From Rhodococcus coprophilus NBRC 100603 (GTDB lineage: Bacteria; Actinomycetota; Actinomycetes; Mycobacteriales; Mycobacteriaceae): a DNA stretch of 64,000 bases. A program made the translations under genes and the position numbers. Shown in pieces: positions 28,013 through 38,351 of this stretch (positions are counted from its first letter, which is position 1; each line of letters begins with the position of its first letter). The DNA lies in NCBI RefSeq assembly GCF_001895045.1, contig NZ_BDAM01000003.1, positions 310,001 through 374,000 on the forward strand, given 5' to 3'. The notes under the pieces are model-generated. The model ran no database searches and had not been told where the DNA came from. It was given only the letters and a program-made list of their open reading frames with translations.

Positions 28013-29794
28013 TCAGCCCGGCAACACCGGAATCGCGGTCAGCCCGGCCAGTCCCGGCACCTCACGCCAGTAGCGGTCGTCGGCGGGGTCGCGGTTGTTG
28101 AGCTGGAACACCGCGCGCGAGTCGGCGACGAACTCGGCGGTCGTCGACGCCTCGACGGCGATCACGGGCGGTGTCAGGTTGCGACTGGGCAGGGCGTCCA
28201 TCCGGGAGCCGTCCACCGCGATCTGCACGACCGGCATGTCCGACGCCGCCCGCGACACCACCACGGTGTCGGGGCTGCTCCAGTCGAGCGAAAGCGCCGG
28301 TCCACCGAGGCCGAAGCCGATCTCGCGGGGGCTGGTGAGGGAGAACTCGCCGTTGGGCGTCTGCACGACGGTCGCGACGTATACCCGTCCGTCGATGATG
28401 AGGGCGGCGCGCACTCCGTCCCGCGACAACCGTAGTTCGGTGATGCGCCCGCCTACCACGCGGAGAGCGCCGGCTTCGACGCCCACGACGGTCACGCGGC
28501 CGGTTCCCGGTTCGCGAACGGCTCTGACCACGGCCATGCCGTTCACCACAGCCCAGACCGAGGTGTTGTCGGGAGACCACGTGGGGCGGGTGATCGATTG
28601 TCCGTCGACGGCGGGCTCGGCCACATCGGCGCCGTACGCGCCGACGATCAGCTGGGCGGCCGGCTCGGGCGCGACTCCCCCGGTCTCGGCGACCGCTGCC
28701 ACGAGTTCACCGTCGCGTGACAGGGCGATCGACTGGAGGTTGTCGGCGGCCCCGAAGAATCCGGGTACAGGGGTCACGCCCGTCTCCGCGACGCCCACGA
28801 GTCCGCCACGCAACAGCGCGTGCAGGCCGATGGTGGCACTGGAGGTAGCAAGCGGGTTCATCGATGCCACGTCGGCGGTCGTCCAGCCGTTCGGGAATCG
28901 TTCGTCGAGAGGCTGGTGATCTGCCAGCAGCACGTACGGCCCCGAGATGTCGGCGTTGGCAAGCGTCCATACGACCTGGGCGGCGAGAAGCTCCCGGTCT
29001 CCTTTGCTCATCGATCCGACGCCCTGGAAGTCGACGCGGATACCGCCGAGGCCGACGCCCACCTGACCGGTCCGGCCGTCCGCCTTGGTGACGGCACCGA
29101 CCACGGTGACGTCCTCGAGGAGGTTGCGAACCGCTGATGCCAGGGATGCCTTCGGCCCCTCCACGAGCAGCCCGATCAGCTGGGCAGCCGTCTGCTCGGG
29201 ATTTCCGGTGATCCATCGCGGATCCGGAACGACTGTCTCGCCGGACGGTTCGACGAAGTACAGCGATCGCCGTTCGTAGCTGTTGAGGAAGCGCGGACGG
29301 TCCATGATGACCCCGTTGGGCATCGCCTCGATCCGCCATTCACCGCCGTTCCGCACCAGCGTGAATTTCGCTTCGAAGTCGCCGTCGGCAGCCCGGTAGA
29401 CGCCGCCCTGTTCGAGGTAGCCGACGATGTTCGCCCGGACGACGTACGTCGCGCGATCGCTGTTGCGGCTCTCGGCGAGGACGTCGACCTTGTCGACGAT
29501 CGTCGCGCTCGCCGCGTCGTCCCAGCGCGCCGACATCTCGGGAGTCAGGAACTGCCGGGCCGCGACGTGCCTGTTCGTCGGTTCGGTGCTGGCCTGCAGG
29601 AAATCACGGAGCAACAGATCCGGTTCGCGCCCGGGGACGGGCGTCGCGACCTCGGTGGTCGCGGGGGTGGGATCGATGGTGCCGATGGCCTGCGGAGACG
29701 ACGAATCGGGCAGGGTCGCACACCCCGAGACGACCAGCGCCACCACGCACATCACGACGGTGAGCGCGGCCCGGATCCGTGCGGTGGGATTCAT
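28013..29794 (-). CDS. lpqB: Lipoprotein LpqB
   Basis: A 593-residue lipoprotein. The signal ends in the lipobox LVVSGC, making the next cysteine (near residue 24) the acylation site. A GerMN domain (about 180-320) is followed by a beta-propeller-like domain (about 340-590). In mycobacteria LpqB binds the outside part of MtrB and modulates its phosphotransfer. Start ATG 29794 overlaps the mtrB stop by four bases (ATGA); the frame runs further upstream only inside mtrB. The mtrA-mtrB-lpqB set is one operon. Confidence 0.94.
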   Translation of the reverse strand: MNPTARIRAALTVVMCVVALVVSGCATLPDSSSPQAIGTIDPTPATTEVATPVPGREPDLLLRDFLQASTEPTNRHVAARQFLTPEMSARWDDAASATIVDKVDVLAESRNSDRATYVVRANIVGYLEQGGVYRAADGDFEAKFTLVRNGGEWRIEAMPNGVIMDRPRFLNSYERRSLYFVEPSGETVVPDPRWITGNPEQTAAQLIGLLVEGPKASLASAVRNLLEDVTVVGAVTKADGRTGQVGVGLGGIRVDFQGVGSMSKGDRELLAAQVVWTLANADISGPYVLLADHQPLDERFPNGWTTADVASMNPLATSSATIGLHALLRGGLVGVAETGVTPVPGFFGAADNLQSIALSRDGELVAAVAETGGVAPEPAAQLIVGAYGADVAEPAVDGQSITRPTWSPDNTSVWAVVNGMAVVRAVREPGTGRVTVVGVEAGALRVVGGRITELRLSRDGVRAALIIDGRVYVATVVQTPNGEFSLTSPREIGFGLGGPALSLDWSSPDTVVVSRAASDMPVVQIAVDGSRMDALPSRNLTPPVIAVEASTTAEFVADSRAVFQLNNRDPADDRYWREVPGLAGLTAIPVLPG

Positions 29795-31548
29795 GTCGGC
29801 GCTCCTTCCGAAGACGAGGGCGCAGCGTTGTCCGCCGGGCCCTGCCGCTCGTCCGGACCTCCGGACGGCGATGCGGGAGCCGCATCGCTCTCCGCCGGTT
29901 CGACCGGCGAATGCGGCGGCTTTCCCTGGATCGCGTGTGCGGCACCCGGCACGAGCGGGACGGGGCTGCGCCCGACCTTCCGGCCCCGCTCTCGCGGCAG
30001 CGTCAACCGGAAGCTCGCGCCCCGGCCGGGTTCGCCCCACGCCTCGAGTTTCCCGTTGTGCAGATTCGCGTCCTCCACGCTGATCGCAAGGCCCAGCCCG
30101 GTGCCGCCGGAACGGCGTACCCGCGACGGATCGGAGCGCCAGAAACGGTTGAACACCAGTTTCTCCTCACCCGGGCGCAGCCCTATGCCCTGGTCGCGGA
30201 CGACGAACGCCACCGCGTTCTCGTCGGCCCGCAGGCGCAGCAGGATCGGCTTCCCCTCGCCGTGGTCGATCGCGTTGGCGAGCAGATTTCGCAGGATCCG
30301 CTCCACCCGCCGGGGGTCGACCTCGGCCTCGACGGGTTCGTCGGGCAGGTCGACGATCAGCTCGGTGGCAGTCTCGCGCGCGAGGTGCCGGACCGTGGAC
30401 ACGGCCGCTCGCGCGCACATGCGGACGTCGAGTCGTTCGGAGGCGAGTTCGGCGACGCCCGCGTCGTGGCGGCTGATTTCGAGAAGGTCGCCCAGCAGAC
30501 CCTCGAACCGGTCGAGTTCGGCGACGAGCAGTTCGGACGCACGTTTGAGGGACGGGTCCAGTTCGTCGCTGCCGTCGTGGATCAGATCCGCCGCCATCCG
30601 CACCGTGGTCAAGGGGGTGCGAAGCTCGTGACTGACGTCGGAGGTGAACCGTTTCTGCAGGTTTCCGTACTCCTCGAGCTGGGTGATCTGGCGCGACAGG
30701 CTTTCGGCCATCTCGTTGAAGGACATTGCCAGACGCGCCATGTCGTCCTCGCCCCGGACCGGCATGCGCTCCTTGAGGCGGCCGTCGGCGAACCGCACCG
30801 CGATCCGGGACGCAGACCGGATCGGCAGCACCACCTGACGCGCGACGATCATCGAAATAGCTGCGAGCAGCACGAGCAGTACACCCGCGCCGACGAGCAG
30901 CGTGCCCCGCACGAGCGCGAGCGTGCGTTCTTCACCGCCCAGAGGGAACACCAGGTAGAGCTCGAGTGTCGAGATGGCCGACTCGGTCGGGCTGCCGATG
31001 ATCAGCACCGGCCCGGTGTATCCGTTCGGGTTCGAGACCGTCGCGAACTGGTAGGCGACCTGACCGTTCTGCACGAACGCGCGCAGGTTCTGCGGGATCT
31101 GCTCGGCGGGTCCGCTCGCGGTCGGGGCGCGGGGTCCGTCTCCGGGGACGATGAGCACCGGGTCGAACGTGCCGGCGACGCCGGTGTCCTGGCCGCTGTC
31201 GCCAGCGCGGCTGGTGAGAGTGGCCGCCGCGCCGTCGAGCCGGACCGCCAGCGACCCGGAGTCGTCGGCGCCGGCGAGTTGCCCCTCGACCAGCGCGCGG
31301 GAACGGTCCATCTCTTCGGTCGCGGCGTCGATCTTTGCTTCCAGCAGCCTGTCGGTGATCTGGCTGATGAGGACCACGCCGAGCACGAGCATCACGATCA
31401 GCGACAGGGTGAGTGTCGAGACGACCACCCGCAATTGGAGCGATCGTCGCCAGGTGTGCGCGAGTCTGCTGCTGACCGACCGCGACCACCTTACGAGCGG
31501 CAGCGTCCTTCGTGCGATTCGCCGCCGCAGCCGGAAGCCACGGGTCAC
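29791..31548 (-). CDS. mtrB: Sensor histidine kinase MtrB
   Basis: A 585-residue membrane kinase: first helix near 42-63 ([21 protein letters not shown]), extracytoplasmic loop to about 210, second helix ([20 protein letters not shown]), HAMP, then the H-box [22 protein letters not shown] and an HATPase with N-box [12 protein letters not shown] and [14 protein letters not shown] proline/alanine tail of 70 residues follows. MtrB localises to poles and septa in mycobacteria and controls cell-wall hydrolases and division through MtrA. GTG start overlaps the mtrA stop by four bases. Confidence 0.96.
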   Translation of the reverse strand: MTRGFRLRRRIARRTLPLVRWSRSVSSRLAHTWRRSLQLRVVVSTLTLSLIVMLVLGVVLISQITDRLLEAKIDAATEEMDRSRALVEGQLAGADDSGSLAVRLDGAAATLTSRAGDSGQDTGVAGTFDPVLIVPGDGPRAPTASGPAEQIPQNLRAFVQNGQVAYQFATVSNPNGYTGPVLIIGSPTESAISTLELYLVFPLGGEERTLALVRGTLLVGAGVLLVLLAAISMIVARQVVLPIRSASRIAVRFADGRLKERMPVRGEDDMARLAMSFNEMAESLSRQITQLEEYGNLQKRFTSDVSHELRTPLTTVRMAADLIHDGSDELDPSLKRASELLVAELDRFEGLLGDLLEISRHDAGVAELASERLDVRMCARAAVSTVRHLARETATELIVDLPDEPVEAEVDPRRVERILRNLLANAIDHGEGKPILLRLRADENAVAFVVRDQGIGLRPGEEKLVFNRFWRSDPSRVRRSGGTGLGLAISVEDANLHNGKLEAWGEPGRGASFRLTLPRERGRKVGRSPVPLVPGAAHAIQGKPPHSPVEPAESDAAPASPSGGPDERQGPADNAAPSSSEGAPT

Positions 31549-32222
31549 GGCGGTCCGGCCTTGTAGCCGACCCCCCGCACCGTGAGCACCGCTTCGGGAT
31601 TCTCGGGATCCTTCTCGACCTTCGCCCGCAGGCGCTGGACGTGAACGTTCACCAGACGGGTGTCGGCTGCGTGGCGGTAGCCCCAGACCTGTTCGAGGAG
31701 GACCTCGCGGGTGAACACCTGGCGCGGCTTACGCGCGAGTGCCACCAGCAGATCGAATTCGAGCGGGGTGAGCGAGATCAGTTCGTCGCCGCGGGTGACC
31801 TTGTGTGCCGGAACGTCGATCGTGATGTCGCCGATCGACAGGACTTCGGCAGGTTCCTGCTCGGTGCGCCGCAGCCGGGCGCGCACACGCGCCACCAGTT
31901 CCTTCGGCTTGAACGGCTTGACCATGTAGTCGTCGGCACCCGACTCGAGGCCGAGAACCACGTCGACGGTGTCGGACTTGGCAGTGAGCATCACGATGGG
32001 TACGCCGGAGTCGGCGCGGAGCACGCGGCATACATCGATGCCGTTCATGCCCGGAAGCATGAGATCGAGCAGCACGAGGTCGGGGCGGATCTCGCGCACG
32101 GCACCGAGCGCCTGAGTGCCGTCGCCCACTACGAACGGCTCGAATCCTTCGCCGCGCAGCACGATTGTGAGCATTTCGGCGAGTGCTGCATCGTCGTCGA
32201 CTACCAGAATCCTCGGCTTCAT
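31545..32222 (-). CDS. mtrA: Response regulator MtrA
   Basis: A 225-residue OmpR-family regulator. Receiver residues: acidic pocket DDD near 9-11, phospho-aspartate in LLDLMLPG, threonine in MLTAKS and lysine in VKPFKP. The C-terminal winged helix reads [18 protein letters not shown] and [17 protein letters not shown]. In actinobacteria it controls cell-wall turnover, osmotic response and replication genes. ATG at 32222, five bases after tmk, so the run from sahH to lpqB may be one long transcript. Confidence 0.97.
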   Translation of the reverse strand: MKPRILVVDDDAALAEMLTIVLRGEGFEPFVVGDGTQALGAVREIRPDLVLLDLMLPGMNGIDVCRVLRADSGVPIVMLTAKSDTVDVVLGLESGADDYMVKPFKPKELVARVRARLRRTEQEPAEVLSIGDITIDVPAHKVTRGDELISLTPLEFDLLVALARKPRQVFTREVLLEQVWGYRHAADTRLVNVHVQRLRAKVEKDPENPEAVLTVRGVGYKAGPP

Positions 32223-32227
32223 AACCT

Positions 32228-32893
32228 CTATCGTGTCACCCCTTCACCTTCGCGAAGCAGATTTGAGATGCGAACGGCGAGTTGTTGCGTATCGGTCTCG
32301 GCGTCCGCCACCGTCCACTGTGACATCCAGTGCCGCTGCGCCAGGCCGTCGTATACCTCGCCGGTCCGGTGCTGGAGGTCGCCGTCGCGTTCGTAGGCGT
32401 CGCGCTCCCGGCCGGCGTCGGTCTGCGCGCGATTTCTTGCGCGCTCCGCCGCCAATGCAACGGGAACGCGAAGCAGAACCTGAAGATCGGGTACGGGCAA
32501 CCCGAACCTTTCGTATTCGAGGTGCTGTATCCAGTCGACCGACGGCCCTGCGGCATCTTCGTGGTGCCGGGCGGCCGTGTACGCCGCGTTGGAGGCGACG
32601 TAGCGATCGAGAAGCACGATGTCGTTGGCCGCGAGCATGTTCCTCAGGCCGTCGGCGGCGTCGCGTCGATCGAGCGCCCACAAGAGCGCCATCGCCTCGA
32701 TGCTCGACGCGGTGTCGCCGTGCTGCCCGCGCAACGCCTCGGCGCCGAGATCGGCGTGGATCGACTCGCCGTACCGGGGAAACGCGAGCGTCGCCACCCG
32801 CGCTCCCTCGGCACGCCACGCCTCGACGAGACCGGCGGACAACGTCCGTTTCCCGGCCCCGTCGAGACCCTCGACGACAATCAGACCACCCAT
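32228..32893 (-). CDS. tmk: Thymidylate kinase
   Basis: A 221-residue kinase making dTDP from dTMP. The P-loop reads EGLDGAGKRTL; the DRY-type motif is DRYVASNAAYTAAR, and the lid is arginine-containing (ERARNRAQTDAGRERDAYERD). The P-loop arginine after the lysine matches M. tuberculosis Tmk (GVDGAGKRTL). I start at ATG 32893 (MGGLIVVEGLD); upstream codons in the same frame are not like the family. Lies between sahH and mtrA, 31 bases after sahH. Confidence 0.94.
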   Translation of the reverse strand: MGGLIVVEGLDGAGKRTLSAGLVEAWRAEGARVATLAFPRYGESIHADLGAEALRGQHGDTASSIEAMALLWALDRRDAADGLRNMLAANDIVLLDRYVASNAAYTAARHHEDAAGPSVDWIQHLEYERFGLPVPDLQVLLRVPVALAAERARNRAQTDAGRERDAYERDGDLQHRTGEVYDGLAQRHWMSQWTVADAETDTQQLAVRISNLLREGEGVTR

Positions 32894-32924
32894 AGTGCTG
32901 CGCTTCTCGCCGCCGATCCCGCTC

Positions 32925-34394
32925 TCAGTAGCGGTAGTGCTCGGACTTGTACGGCCCCTCGACGTCGACACCGATGTACTCGGCCTGCTCCTTGGTCAGC
33001 TTCGTGAGCTTGCCGCCGAGCGCCTCGACGTGGATCTTCGCGACCTTCTCGTCGAGATGCTTGGGCAGGCGGTAGACCTCGTTGTCGTACTCGTCCGGCT
33101 TGGTCCACAACTCGATCTGTGCGATCACCTGGTTGGCGAAGGAGTTGCTCATCACGAACGACGGGTGGCCGGTCGCGTTGCCGAGGTTGAGCAGACGGCC
33201 TTCGGACAGCACGATGATCGAATGCCCGTCGGCGAAGGTGAACTCGTCGACCTGCGGCTTGATGTTGATCCGCGTGACGTCGGCGGACCGCTCGAGGCCG
33301 GCCATGTCGATCTCGTTGTCGAAGTGACCGATGTTGCCCAGGATCGCCTGGTGCTTCATCGCCTTCATGTGATCGAAGGTGATGATGTCCTTGTTGCCCG
33401 TCGAGGTGATGACGATGTCGGCCTGGCCGATGAAGTCCTCGACGGTGACGACGTCGTAGCCGTCCATCAGCGCCTGAAGCGCGTTGATCGGGTCGATCTC
33501 GGTGACCGACACGCGGGCGCCCTGGCCGCGGAGTGCCTCGGCGCAGCCCTTACCCACGTCGCCGTAGCCGCAGACCAGAGCGGCCTTGCCGCCGATGAGC
33601 ACGTCGGTGCCGCGGTTGATCCCGTCGAGCAGCGAGTGCCGGGTGCCGTACTTGTTGTCGAACTTGCTCTTGGTGACGGAGTCGTTGACGTTGATGGCCG
33701 GGAACGCCAGTTCACCGCCTGCGGCGAGCTGGTACAGCCGCAGCACACCCGTGGTGGTCTCCTCGGTGACGCCCCGTACGGACGCGGCGATCGCGGACCA
33801 CTTGCCGGCGTCGGCGTCGAGCGAGTTGCGCAGCAACTGCAGGAACACCTGGTACTCGGCGGAGTCGTGCTCCTCGTCGACGGGCGGCACCACGCCGGCC
33901 TTCTCGAACTGCGCGCCCTTGAGCACGAGCATGGTGGCGTCGCCACCGTCGTCGAGGATCATGTTGGCGGGTTCGCCGGGCCAGGTGAGCATCTGCTCGG
34001 CAGCCCACCAGTACTCCTCGAGGGACTCACCCTTCCACGCGAACACCGGTACGCCCTTGGGCTCTTCGGGGGTGCCGTGCGGGCCCACGACGATGGCGGC
34101 CGCGGCGTGGTCCTGGGTGGAGAAGATGTTGCACGAGGCCCATCGGACCTCGGCGCCGAGCGACACGAGCGTCTCGATCAGCACGGCGGTCTGCACCGTC
34201 ATGTGGAGCGAGCCCGAAATCCGTGCGCCCTTCAGCGGCTGCACTTCGGCGTATTCGCGACGCAACGACATCAGCCCCGGCATCTCGTGTTCCGCCAGCC
34301 GGATCTCCTTGCGCCCGAACTCGGCGAGGGAAAGATCGGCGACCTTGAAATCGAGACCGTTGATCCGGTCGGCGACGAGCGTGGTGTCAGACAC
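32925..34394 (-). CDS. ahcY: Adenosylhomocysteinase
   Basis: A 489-residue enzyme hydrolysing S-adenosylhomocysteine to adenosine and homocysteine, clearing the methylation inhibitor. Motifs: [26 protein letters not shown] with the catalytic lysine and aspartate, the NAD loop [15 protein letters not shown], and the C-terminal [10 protein letters not shown] that reaches the partner subunit's NAD site. The insert of about 40 residues ([18 protein letters not shown]) is shared with mycobacterial SahH. GTG start at 34394 with GAAGAGG ten bases upstream. It heads the sahH-tmk-mtrA run. Confidence 0.97.
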   Translation of the reverse strand: MSDTTLVADRINGLDFKVADLSLAEFGRKEIRLAEHEMPGLMSLRREYAEVQPLKGARISGSLHMTVQTAVLIETLVSLGAEVRWASCNIFSTQDHAAAAIVVGPHGTPEEPKGVPVFAWKGESLEEYWWAAEQMLTWPGEPANMILDDGGDATMLVLKGAQFEKAGVVPPVDEEHDSAEYQVFLQLLRNSLDADAGKWSAIAASVRGVTEETTTGVLRLYQLAAGGELAFPAINVNDSVTKSKFDNKYGTRHSLLDGINRGTDVLIGGKAALVCGYGDVGKGCAEALRGQGARVSVTEIDPINALQALMDGYDVVTVEDFIGQADIVITSTGNKDIITFDHMKAMKHQAILGNIGHFDNEIDMAGLERSADVTRINIKPQVDEFTFADGHSIIVLSEGRLLNLGNATGHPSFVMSNSFANQVIAQIELWTKPDEYDNEVYRLPKHLDEKVAKIHVEALGGKLTKLTKEQAEYIGVDVEGPYKSEHYRY

Positions 34395-34505
34395 GTGCAG
34401 ATGCCTCTTCCTGTCGGCAGACAATTCTTCGAACAAATCAGTTGCAACCAGGCTATACAACCTGCGGCGCTACGGTACGCCCGGTACGAGCGCTCCGCTG
34501 AGCGG

Positions 34506-35228
34506 TCAGCCGGTGAGCGCGGCCTTTTCCACGAACGGCACGAGCAGGTCGGCGAGATCTGCGGCGACGTCGTTGCCCGACACCGGCGGCATGGAGATGA
34601 AGCTGAGGGCGACACGCACGATCGCGCGCGCCAGGATCCCCGCGTCCGTGGCGGACGCCGACACCCAGCTGTGCTCGAAGGTGTCCGCCAGCCGGACCGA
34701 ACCGCGTTCGAGGATCGGCGCGACATCGGTGGTGATCAGGCGCAACAGGTCGGGCTTGGCCTCGCCGTCGAGGAGTGATCGCACCAGCGGGTCGGCGGCC
34801 GACGCGGTGAAGAACAACGTGAATCCGTCGACGAGTGCCGCACGCGCGTCTCCGACGTGCGCATACACCGAGTCGGCGACGGCGTCGGTGAACTCGTCCA
34901 CCAGGCGCAGCGCGTACCCCTGGGCCAGCCCTTGGCGCGACGAGAACTCCTTGTACAGCGTCTGCCTGCTGATTCCCGCGGCTCGCGCGACGTCGCTCAT
35001 CGTGACGGCGGACCAGTCCCGCTCGAGGAGCAGGTCCCGCATCGCATCCAGAATCGTCGAGCGTAGAAGGACACGACTCGCCTCGTGGAACAGCACACGC
35101 ACGGAGGCCGAGGCCGGTGTGTCGCCCGGTCGCGCTGCCGTGCCGGGGCCCTGCGGTGCGGCAACGCCCGCGGCGCCCGGTAACCCGGTCGACCCGTCGG
35201 ACCCGCCCCCGGGTTGCGCACTCACCAT
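34506..35228 (-). CDS. TetR-family regulator of the alkane cassette (AlkX-like)
   Basis: A 240-residue regulator. A disordered 45-residue Gly/Pro/Ala-rich leader precedes the HTH (DAMRDLLLERDWSAVTMSDVARAAGISRQTLYKEF, about residues 61-95); the rest is a helical ligand-binding domain. It directly follows alkB-rubA-rubB, as Rv3249c does in M. tuberculosis and AlkX/AlkU do in Dietzia and Rhodococcus, where it represses the alkane operon and is relieved by fatty acids. ATG 35228 chosen over an upstream frame start; GTG 35225 is equivalent. The likely operator is the 9-base inverted repeat upstream of alkB. Confidence 0.87.
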   Translation of the reverse strand: MVSAQPGGGSDGSTGLPGAAGVAAPQGPGTAARPGDTPASASVRVLFHEASRVLLRSTILDAMRDLLLERDWSAVTMSDVARAAGISRQTLYKEFSSRQGLAQGYALRLVDEFTDAVADSVYAHVGDARAALVDGFTLFFTASAADPLVRSLLDGEAKPDLLRLITTDVAPILERGSVRLADTFEHSWVSASATDAGILARAIVRVALSFISMPPVSGNDVAADLADLLVPFVEKAALTG

Positions 35229-35294
35229 GGCGGTGACGCTCTCACGGCTCCACGTGCGCGTCAAAGCAGAGCGACGCGTCCCGGTGACGGCGGT

Positions 35295-35480
35295 TCATCG
35301 CCGGACGATCTCGATCATTTCGAAGTCGGCCTTTGCGGCACCGCAGTCGGGGCACGACCAGTCCTCGTCGATGTCCTCCCAGCGGGTGCCCGGCTCGATG
35401 CCCTCGTCGGGCCAGCCAAGCTTCTCGTCGTACTCGAATCCGCACACCAAGCAGCGGAACAGCAGGAACTCGGTACTCAT
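35295..35480 (-). CDS. rubB: Rubredoxin B, AlkG2 type
   Basis: A 61-residue one-iron electron carrier. Iron ligands are in CLVCG (C10, C13) and CPDCG (C43, C46). After the second pair the sequence is CGAAKADF, without the extra arginine-containing residue of AlkG1 proteins; AlkG2-type rubredoxins are the ones shown to pass electrons to AlkB. The ATG overlaps the rubA stop by four bases. Third gene of the alkB operon. Confidence 0.94.
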   Translation of the reverse strand: MSTEFLLFRCLVCGFEYDEKLGWPDEGIEPGTRWEDIDEDWSCPDCGAAKADFEMIEIVRR

Positions 35481-35644
35481 CGCGCATGCTCCTCGAAATC
35501 GACCTTCTCGCGGACCCCGCAGTCGGGGCAGCACCAGTCGTCGGGAAGGGCATCCCAGGGAGTGCCTGCGGGAAATCCCTCTCGCGGGACGCCGAGCGCC
35601 TCGTCGTATACGAAGTCGCACACCGGGCAGCGGTACGCAGCCAT
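35477..35644 (-). CDS. rubA: Rubredoxin A, AlkG1 type
   Basis: A 55-residue rubredoxin. Iron ligands in CPVCD (C6, C9) and CPDCG (C39, C42). The second pair is followed by VREKVDF, one residue longer than in rubredoxin B, which marks the AlkG1 type; such proteins typically do not replace AlkG in alkane oxidation and their partner is unclear. ATG at 35644 is six bases after alkB and its stop overlaps rubB. It is below the usual gene-calling length, so it is easy to miss. Confidence 0.93.
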   Translation of the reverse strand: MAAYRCPVCDFVYDEALGVPREGFPAGTPWDALPDDWCCPDCGVREKVDFEEHAR

Positions 35645-35650
35645 GGTTGT

Positions 35651-36889
35651 TCAGTTCCCTTCCGGGGCAGCAGCGCCGTAACGGGCGAGGATCTTCTCGC
35701 GCTTGCTCGGCTGGATGTTGACCCGTGTGATGTCGCCGTCGTAGTGGTCGAGAACCCGGTGGTCCATCACCTTGCGCCACAGCGGGGGGATGTAGGCGAG
35801 GCCGATCATCGTCGCGTACCCGGCGGGCAGATTCGGCGACGACTCCATGCTCCGCAGCGTCTGGTAGCGGCGGGTGGGGTTGGCGTGATGGTCGCTGTGC
35901 CGCTGCAGGTGGTAGAGGAAAATATTGGTCACGAGATGATCGCTGTTCCAGCTGTGTGCGGGACTGCACCGTTCGTACCTGCCGTTGGCGGTGCGCTGAC
36001 GGAGCAGCCCGTAGTGCTCGAGGTAGTTGACGGCTTCGAGCAGCGCGAAGCCGAAGACCGCCTGGATCACCAGATAGGGCGCGATCCCGAAGCCGAACAC
36101 CGCGATGAGGCCGGCGAAGAGCACCGCCGACAGCGCCCATGCGCTGAGCACGTCGTTGCGCAGGCTCCAGACGGGCTTGCCGAGACGCTCGAGGCGGGCC
36201 CGTTCGAGCTGCCACGCCGAGCGGACGCTGCCGACGACCGTGCGCGGAAGGAAGGCCCAGAAGCTCTCCCCGAATCGGGCGGACGCCGGATCCTCCGGCG
36301 TCGCGACGCGGACGTGGTGTCCCCGGTTGTGCTCGATGTAGAAGTGGCCGTAGAACGACTGCGCGAGCGCGATCCTCGAAAGGCGTCGCTCCAACTGGAC
36401 CTTCTTGTGGCCCATTTCGTGCGCGGTGTTGATACCGATACCGGCGACGACACCCACGGAGAGCGCGAGACCGATCTTGGAGACGATGCCGAGGCCACCG
36501 TCGATGCCGAGCCACGACAGGTTGTCCGCCGACCAGAGGTAGCAGGCGAAGACGAGGGTGGCGAACTGGAACGGCAGGTAGATGTAGGTGCAGTACCTGT
36601 AGTAGCGGTCGTTTTCGAGTGCTTCGACGAGCTCTTCCGGAGGGTTCTCACCGTCGGGTCCGACGAAGACGTCGAGGGTCGGAACCAGCACGTAGACCAG
36701 CAGCGGGCCGATCCACCACAGCGCCGGGGTCACCGCCTGCCAGCCCAGGGCGTTTCCCGCCCAGACGAGAGCGGTGGCAACAAAGAGCGCGGTGGGCGGA
36801 ACGAGCCCGAGCAGCCACAGCTTCTTCTTGCGGTCACGCCACTGCAGGTCCGGGATATCCCGCGCCCCCGCCTCCGAGTCCGTACTCAT
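35651..36889 (-). CDS. alkB: Alkane 1-monooxygenase AlkB
   Basis: A 412-residue integral membrane di-iron enzyme that hydroxylates the terminal carbon of medium-chain alkanes. Histidine boxes HEMGH, EHNRGHH and HSDHH, plus the alkane-hydroxylase signature NYLEHYGL, are all present; six hydrophobic helices precede or surround them. Electrons come from rubredoxin. Start ATG 36889 ([11 protein letters not shown]). First gene of alkB-rubA-rubB-tetR, all tightly spaced. The promoter region holds a -10/-35 pair, an inverted repeat and a CRP-like site. Corresponds to Rv3252c, with a cassette typical of Rhodococcus alkB1. Confidence 0.96.
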   Translation of the reverse strand: MSTDSEAGARDIPDLQWRDRKKKLWLLGLVPPTALFVATALVWAGNALGWQAVTPALWWIGPLLVYVLVPTLDVFVGPDGENPPEELVEALENDRYYRYCTYIYLPFQFATLVFACYLWSADNLSWLGIDGGLGIVSKIGLALSVGVVAGIGINTAHEMGHKKVQLERRLSRIALAQSFYGHFYIEHNRGHHVRVATPEDPASARFGESFWAFLPRTVVGSVRSAWQLERARLERLGKPVWSLRNDVLSAWALSAVLFAGLIAVFGFGIAPYLVIQAVFGFALLEAVNYLEHYGLLRQRTANGRYERCSPAHSWNSDHLVTNIFLYHLQRHSDHHANPTRRYQTLRSMESSPNLPAGYATMIGLAYIPPLWRKVMDHRVLDHYDGDITRVNIQPSKREKILARYGAAAPEGN

Positions 36890-36939
36890 GCCGAATCCCC
36901 TCGTCGCTCGGTGGTCGTTGCGACCACCCCACCCCATGG

Positions 36940-36953
36940 GTGATGCACATCAC
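36940..36953 (-). promoter_or_regulatory. CRP/GlxR-like site in the alkB leader
   Basis: GTGA-TGCACA-TCAC, a perfect CRP core with non-consensus outer bases. It lies just downstream of the predicted alkB start point, a position where a bound CRP-family protein would repress. Confidence 0.5.
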
Positions 36954-36954
36954 T

Positions 36955-37011
36955 ACAAATTGGACTATAGGACCCTTCGCGTCAGAGGTCTAGACATTCG
37001 TCCCAATTTGT
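36955..37011 (-). promoter_or_regulatory. Inverted repeat around the alkB promoter (candidate TetR operator)
   Basis: ACAAATTGG (36955-36963) and CCAATTTGT (37003-37011) are perfect inverted 9-mers flanking the promoter. GTCTAGAC at 36988-36995 is an additional palindrome overlapping the -35. The TetR gene ending the operon is the natural candidate to bind here. Confidence 0.55.
36964..36993 (-). promoter_or_regulatory. alkB promoter
   Basis: On the minus strand CTAGAC (36993-36988) and TATAGT (36969-36964) are spaced by 18 bases. Start near 36957, leaving a leader of about 68 bases. Confidence 0.55.
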
Positions 37012-37109
37012 AAAGAATCCTGGCGCAGAGCGGTACGGCAGAGGACTCACCACCGAAAAGAAAGATCGTCCCGACGCGGGGACGTGCCCGACGGGACCGG
37101 ACGAACACC

Positions 37110-38351
37110 TCAGCCGACGGAGTCGTCGCCCAATTCGCCCAGGCGTGCACGGAACACCTGCGCGCCGTCGCTGCGGCCCCGCACGACCGACTCCGGGTCG
37201 GAATGCGACAGCCACACCGAATCGCCCGAGTCCAGGTCGACGGTCCCGCCGTCGCACTCGACGCTCACCGCCCCGTTCGTGCACAGGAGGATCTGCGGGC
37301 CGCCGGGGGCGAGCACGGCCTCGTCGCCCGGGCCGAGTTCCACGCGCGACAACGCGAACTCCGGAGCCGGGGTCCGGTACCGCCACTCGAACGGTCCGAC
37401 CGATTCGGCCGCGAGAATCGGGACGGAGGCCGCGCCGAAATCGAGGACGCGCAGCAACTCCGGCACGTCGACGTGTTTGGGCGTCAAGCCGCCGCGCAGC
37501 ACGTTGTCCGAGTTCGCCATGATCTCGACACCCATACCGTGCAGGTAGGCGTGCAGGTTCCCGGCCGCGAGGTAGAGGCCGTCACCGGGCTCGAGGGTGA
37601 TCCGGTTGAGCAGCAGCGACGCCAGCACCCCGGCGTCACCGGGGTAGAACTCGGCGAGCTGGAGCGTGGTCCGGATCTCTTCCACGAACTCGCGACCGTT
37701 CTCCGGTCCGGTCAGGTAGGCCACACACCCGTCGAGCACTCGCGGCAGAAGCGCGAGCAGCGCCGTCGGGGGCAAGGTGATCCAGGTGGTGAACAAGGCC
37801 CGCAAGCCGCCGGAATCGGGTTGTCCGGCAAGCAAACCGAGATACGGCTCGAGTTCGGGCACGTGCAACGCCTCGAGCAGAGCTACGGTGCGGTGCGCTT
37901 CACGAAAGCCGGCGAGTGCCTCGAACCGCGTCAGCGCGACCACCAGTTCGGGCTTGTGGCTCGCGTCCTTGTAATTGCGGATCGGCGAGTCGATCGCCAA
38001 ACCCAGGGAATCTTCGCGGGCAAAACCTTCGGCCGCCTGGCGGGCACTCGGGTGCGCTTGCAACGACAGCGGTTCCTCGGCTGCGAGCAGCTTGAGCAGG
38101 AACGGCAGCCGGGCGCCGAACCGCTCCACGGTGGGGGTTCCCAGATGCCCGTGGGGATCGGAGTCGAGTACCTCGAGCAGCGAGACCGTGTCGTCGGTGG
38201 GGAGCACCACCCGTGCGGGGTCCGCGGGATGGGCTCCGAGCCAGAGTTCGGCCTCGGGATGGTCCGACGGCACCTTCCTGCCGCAGAGCGCGGCGATCGC
38301 GGTGCGCGACCCCCACGCATACGAACGCACCGCCCCCTCGAGTGAATGCAC
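37110..38351 (-). CDS. manA: Mannose-6-phosphate isomerase, class I
   Basis: A 413-residue zinc enzyme that interconverts fructose-6-P and mannose-6-P, the entry to GDP-mannose. Zinc ligands appear in LSLQAHPSARQA (Gln-x-His) and KPELVVAL (Glu), with the distal histidine in GNLHAYLHGMGVEIMANSDNVLRGGLTPKH, the family signature block. GTG start shares one base with the stop of the upstream SIS gene (TAGTG), so translation is coupled. The 220 bases beyond its stop side toward alkB belong to the alkB promoter. Confidence 0.95.
   Translation of the reverse strand: MHSLEGAVRSYAWGSRTAIAALCGRKVPSDHPEAELWLGAHPADPARVVLPTDDTVSLLEVLDSDPHGHLGTPTVERFGARLPFLLKLLAAEEPLSLQAHPSARQAAEGFAREDSLGLAIDSPIRNYKDASHKPELVVALTRFEALAGFREAHRTVALLEALHVPELEPYLGLLAGQPDSGGLRALFTTWITLPPTALLALLPRVLDGCVAYLTGPENGREFVEEIRTTLQLAEFYPGDAGVLASLLLNRITLEPGDGLYLAAGNLHAYLHGMGVEIMANSDNVLRGGLTPKHVDVPELLRVLDFGAASVPILAAESVGPFEWRYRTPAPEFALSRVELGPGDEAVLAPGGPQILLCTNGAVSVECDGGTVDLDSGDSVWLSHSDPESVVRGRSDGAQVFRARLGELGDDSVG

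Noticed and set aside
34395-34505. SAH riboswitch upstream of adenosylhomocysteinase
   Set aside because: I looked for a structured, purine-rich pseudoknot region but the 111-base gap shows only a weak TATAGC -10 and a short inverted repeat.
32619-34778. 719-codon plus-strand frame opposite sahH
   Set aside because: Antisense to conserved sahH and part of tmk; composition shows it is a shadow.
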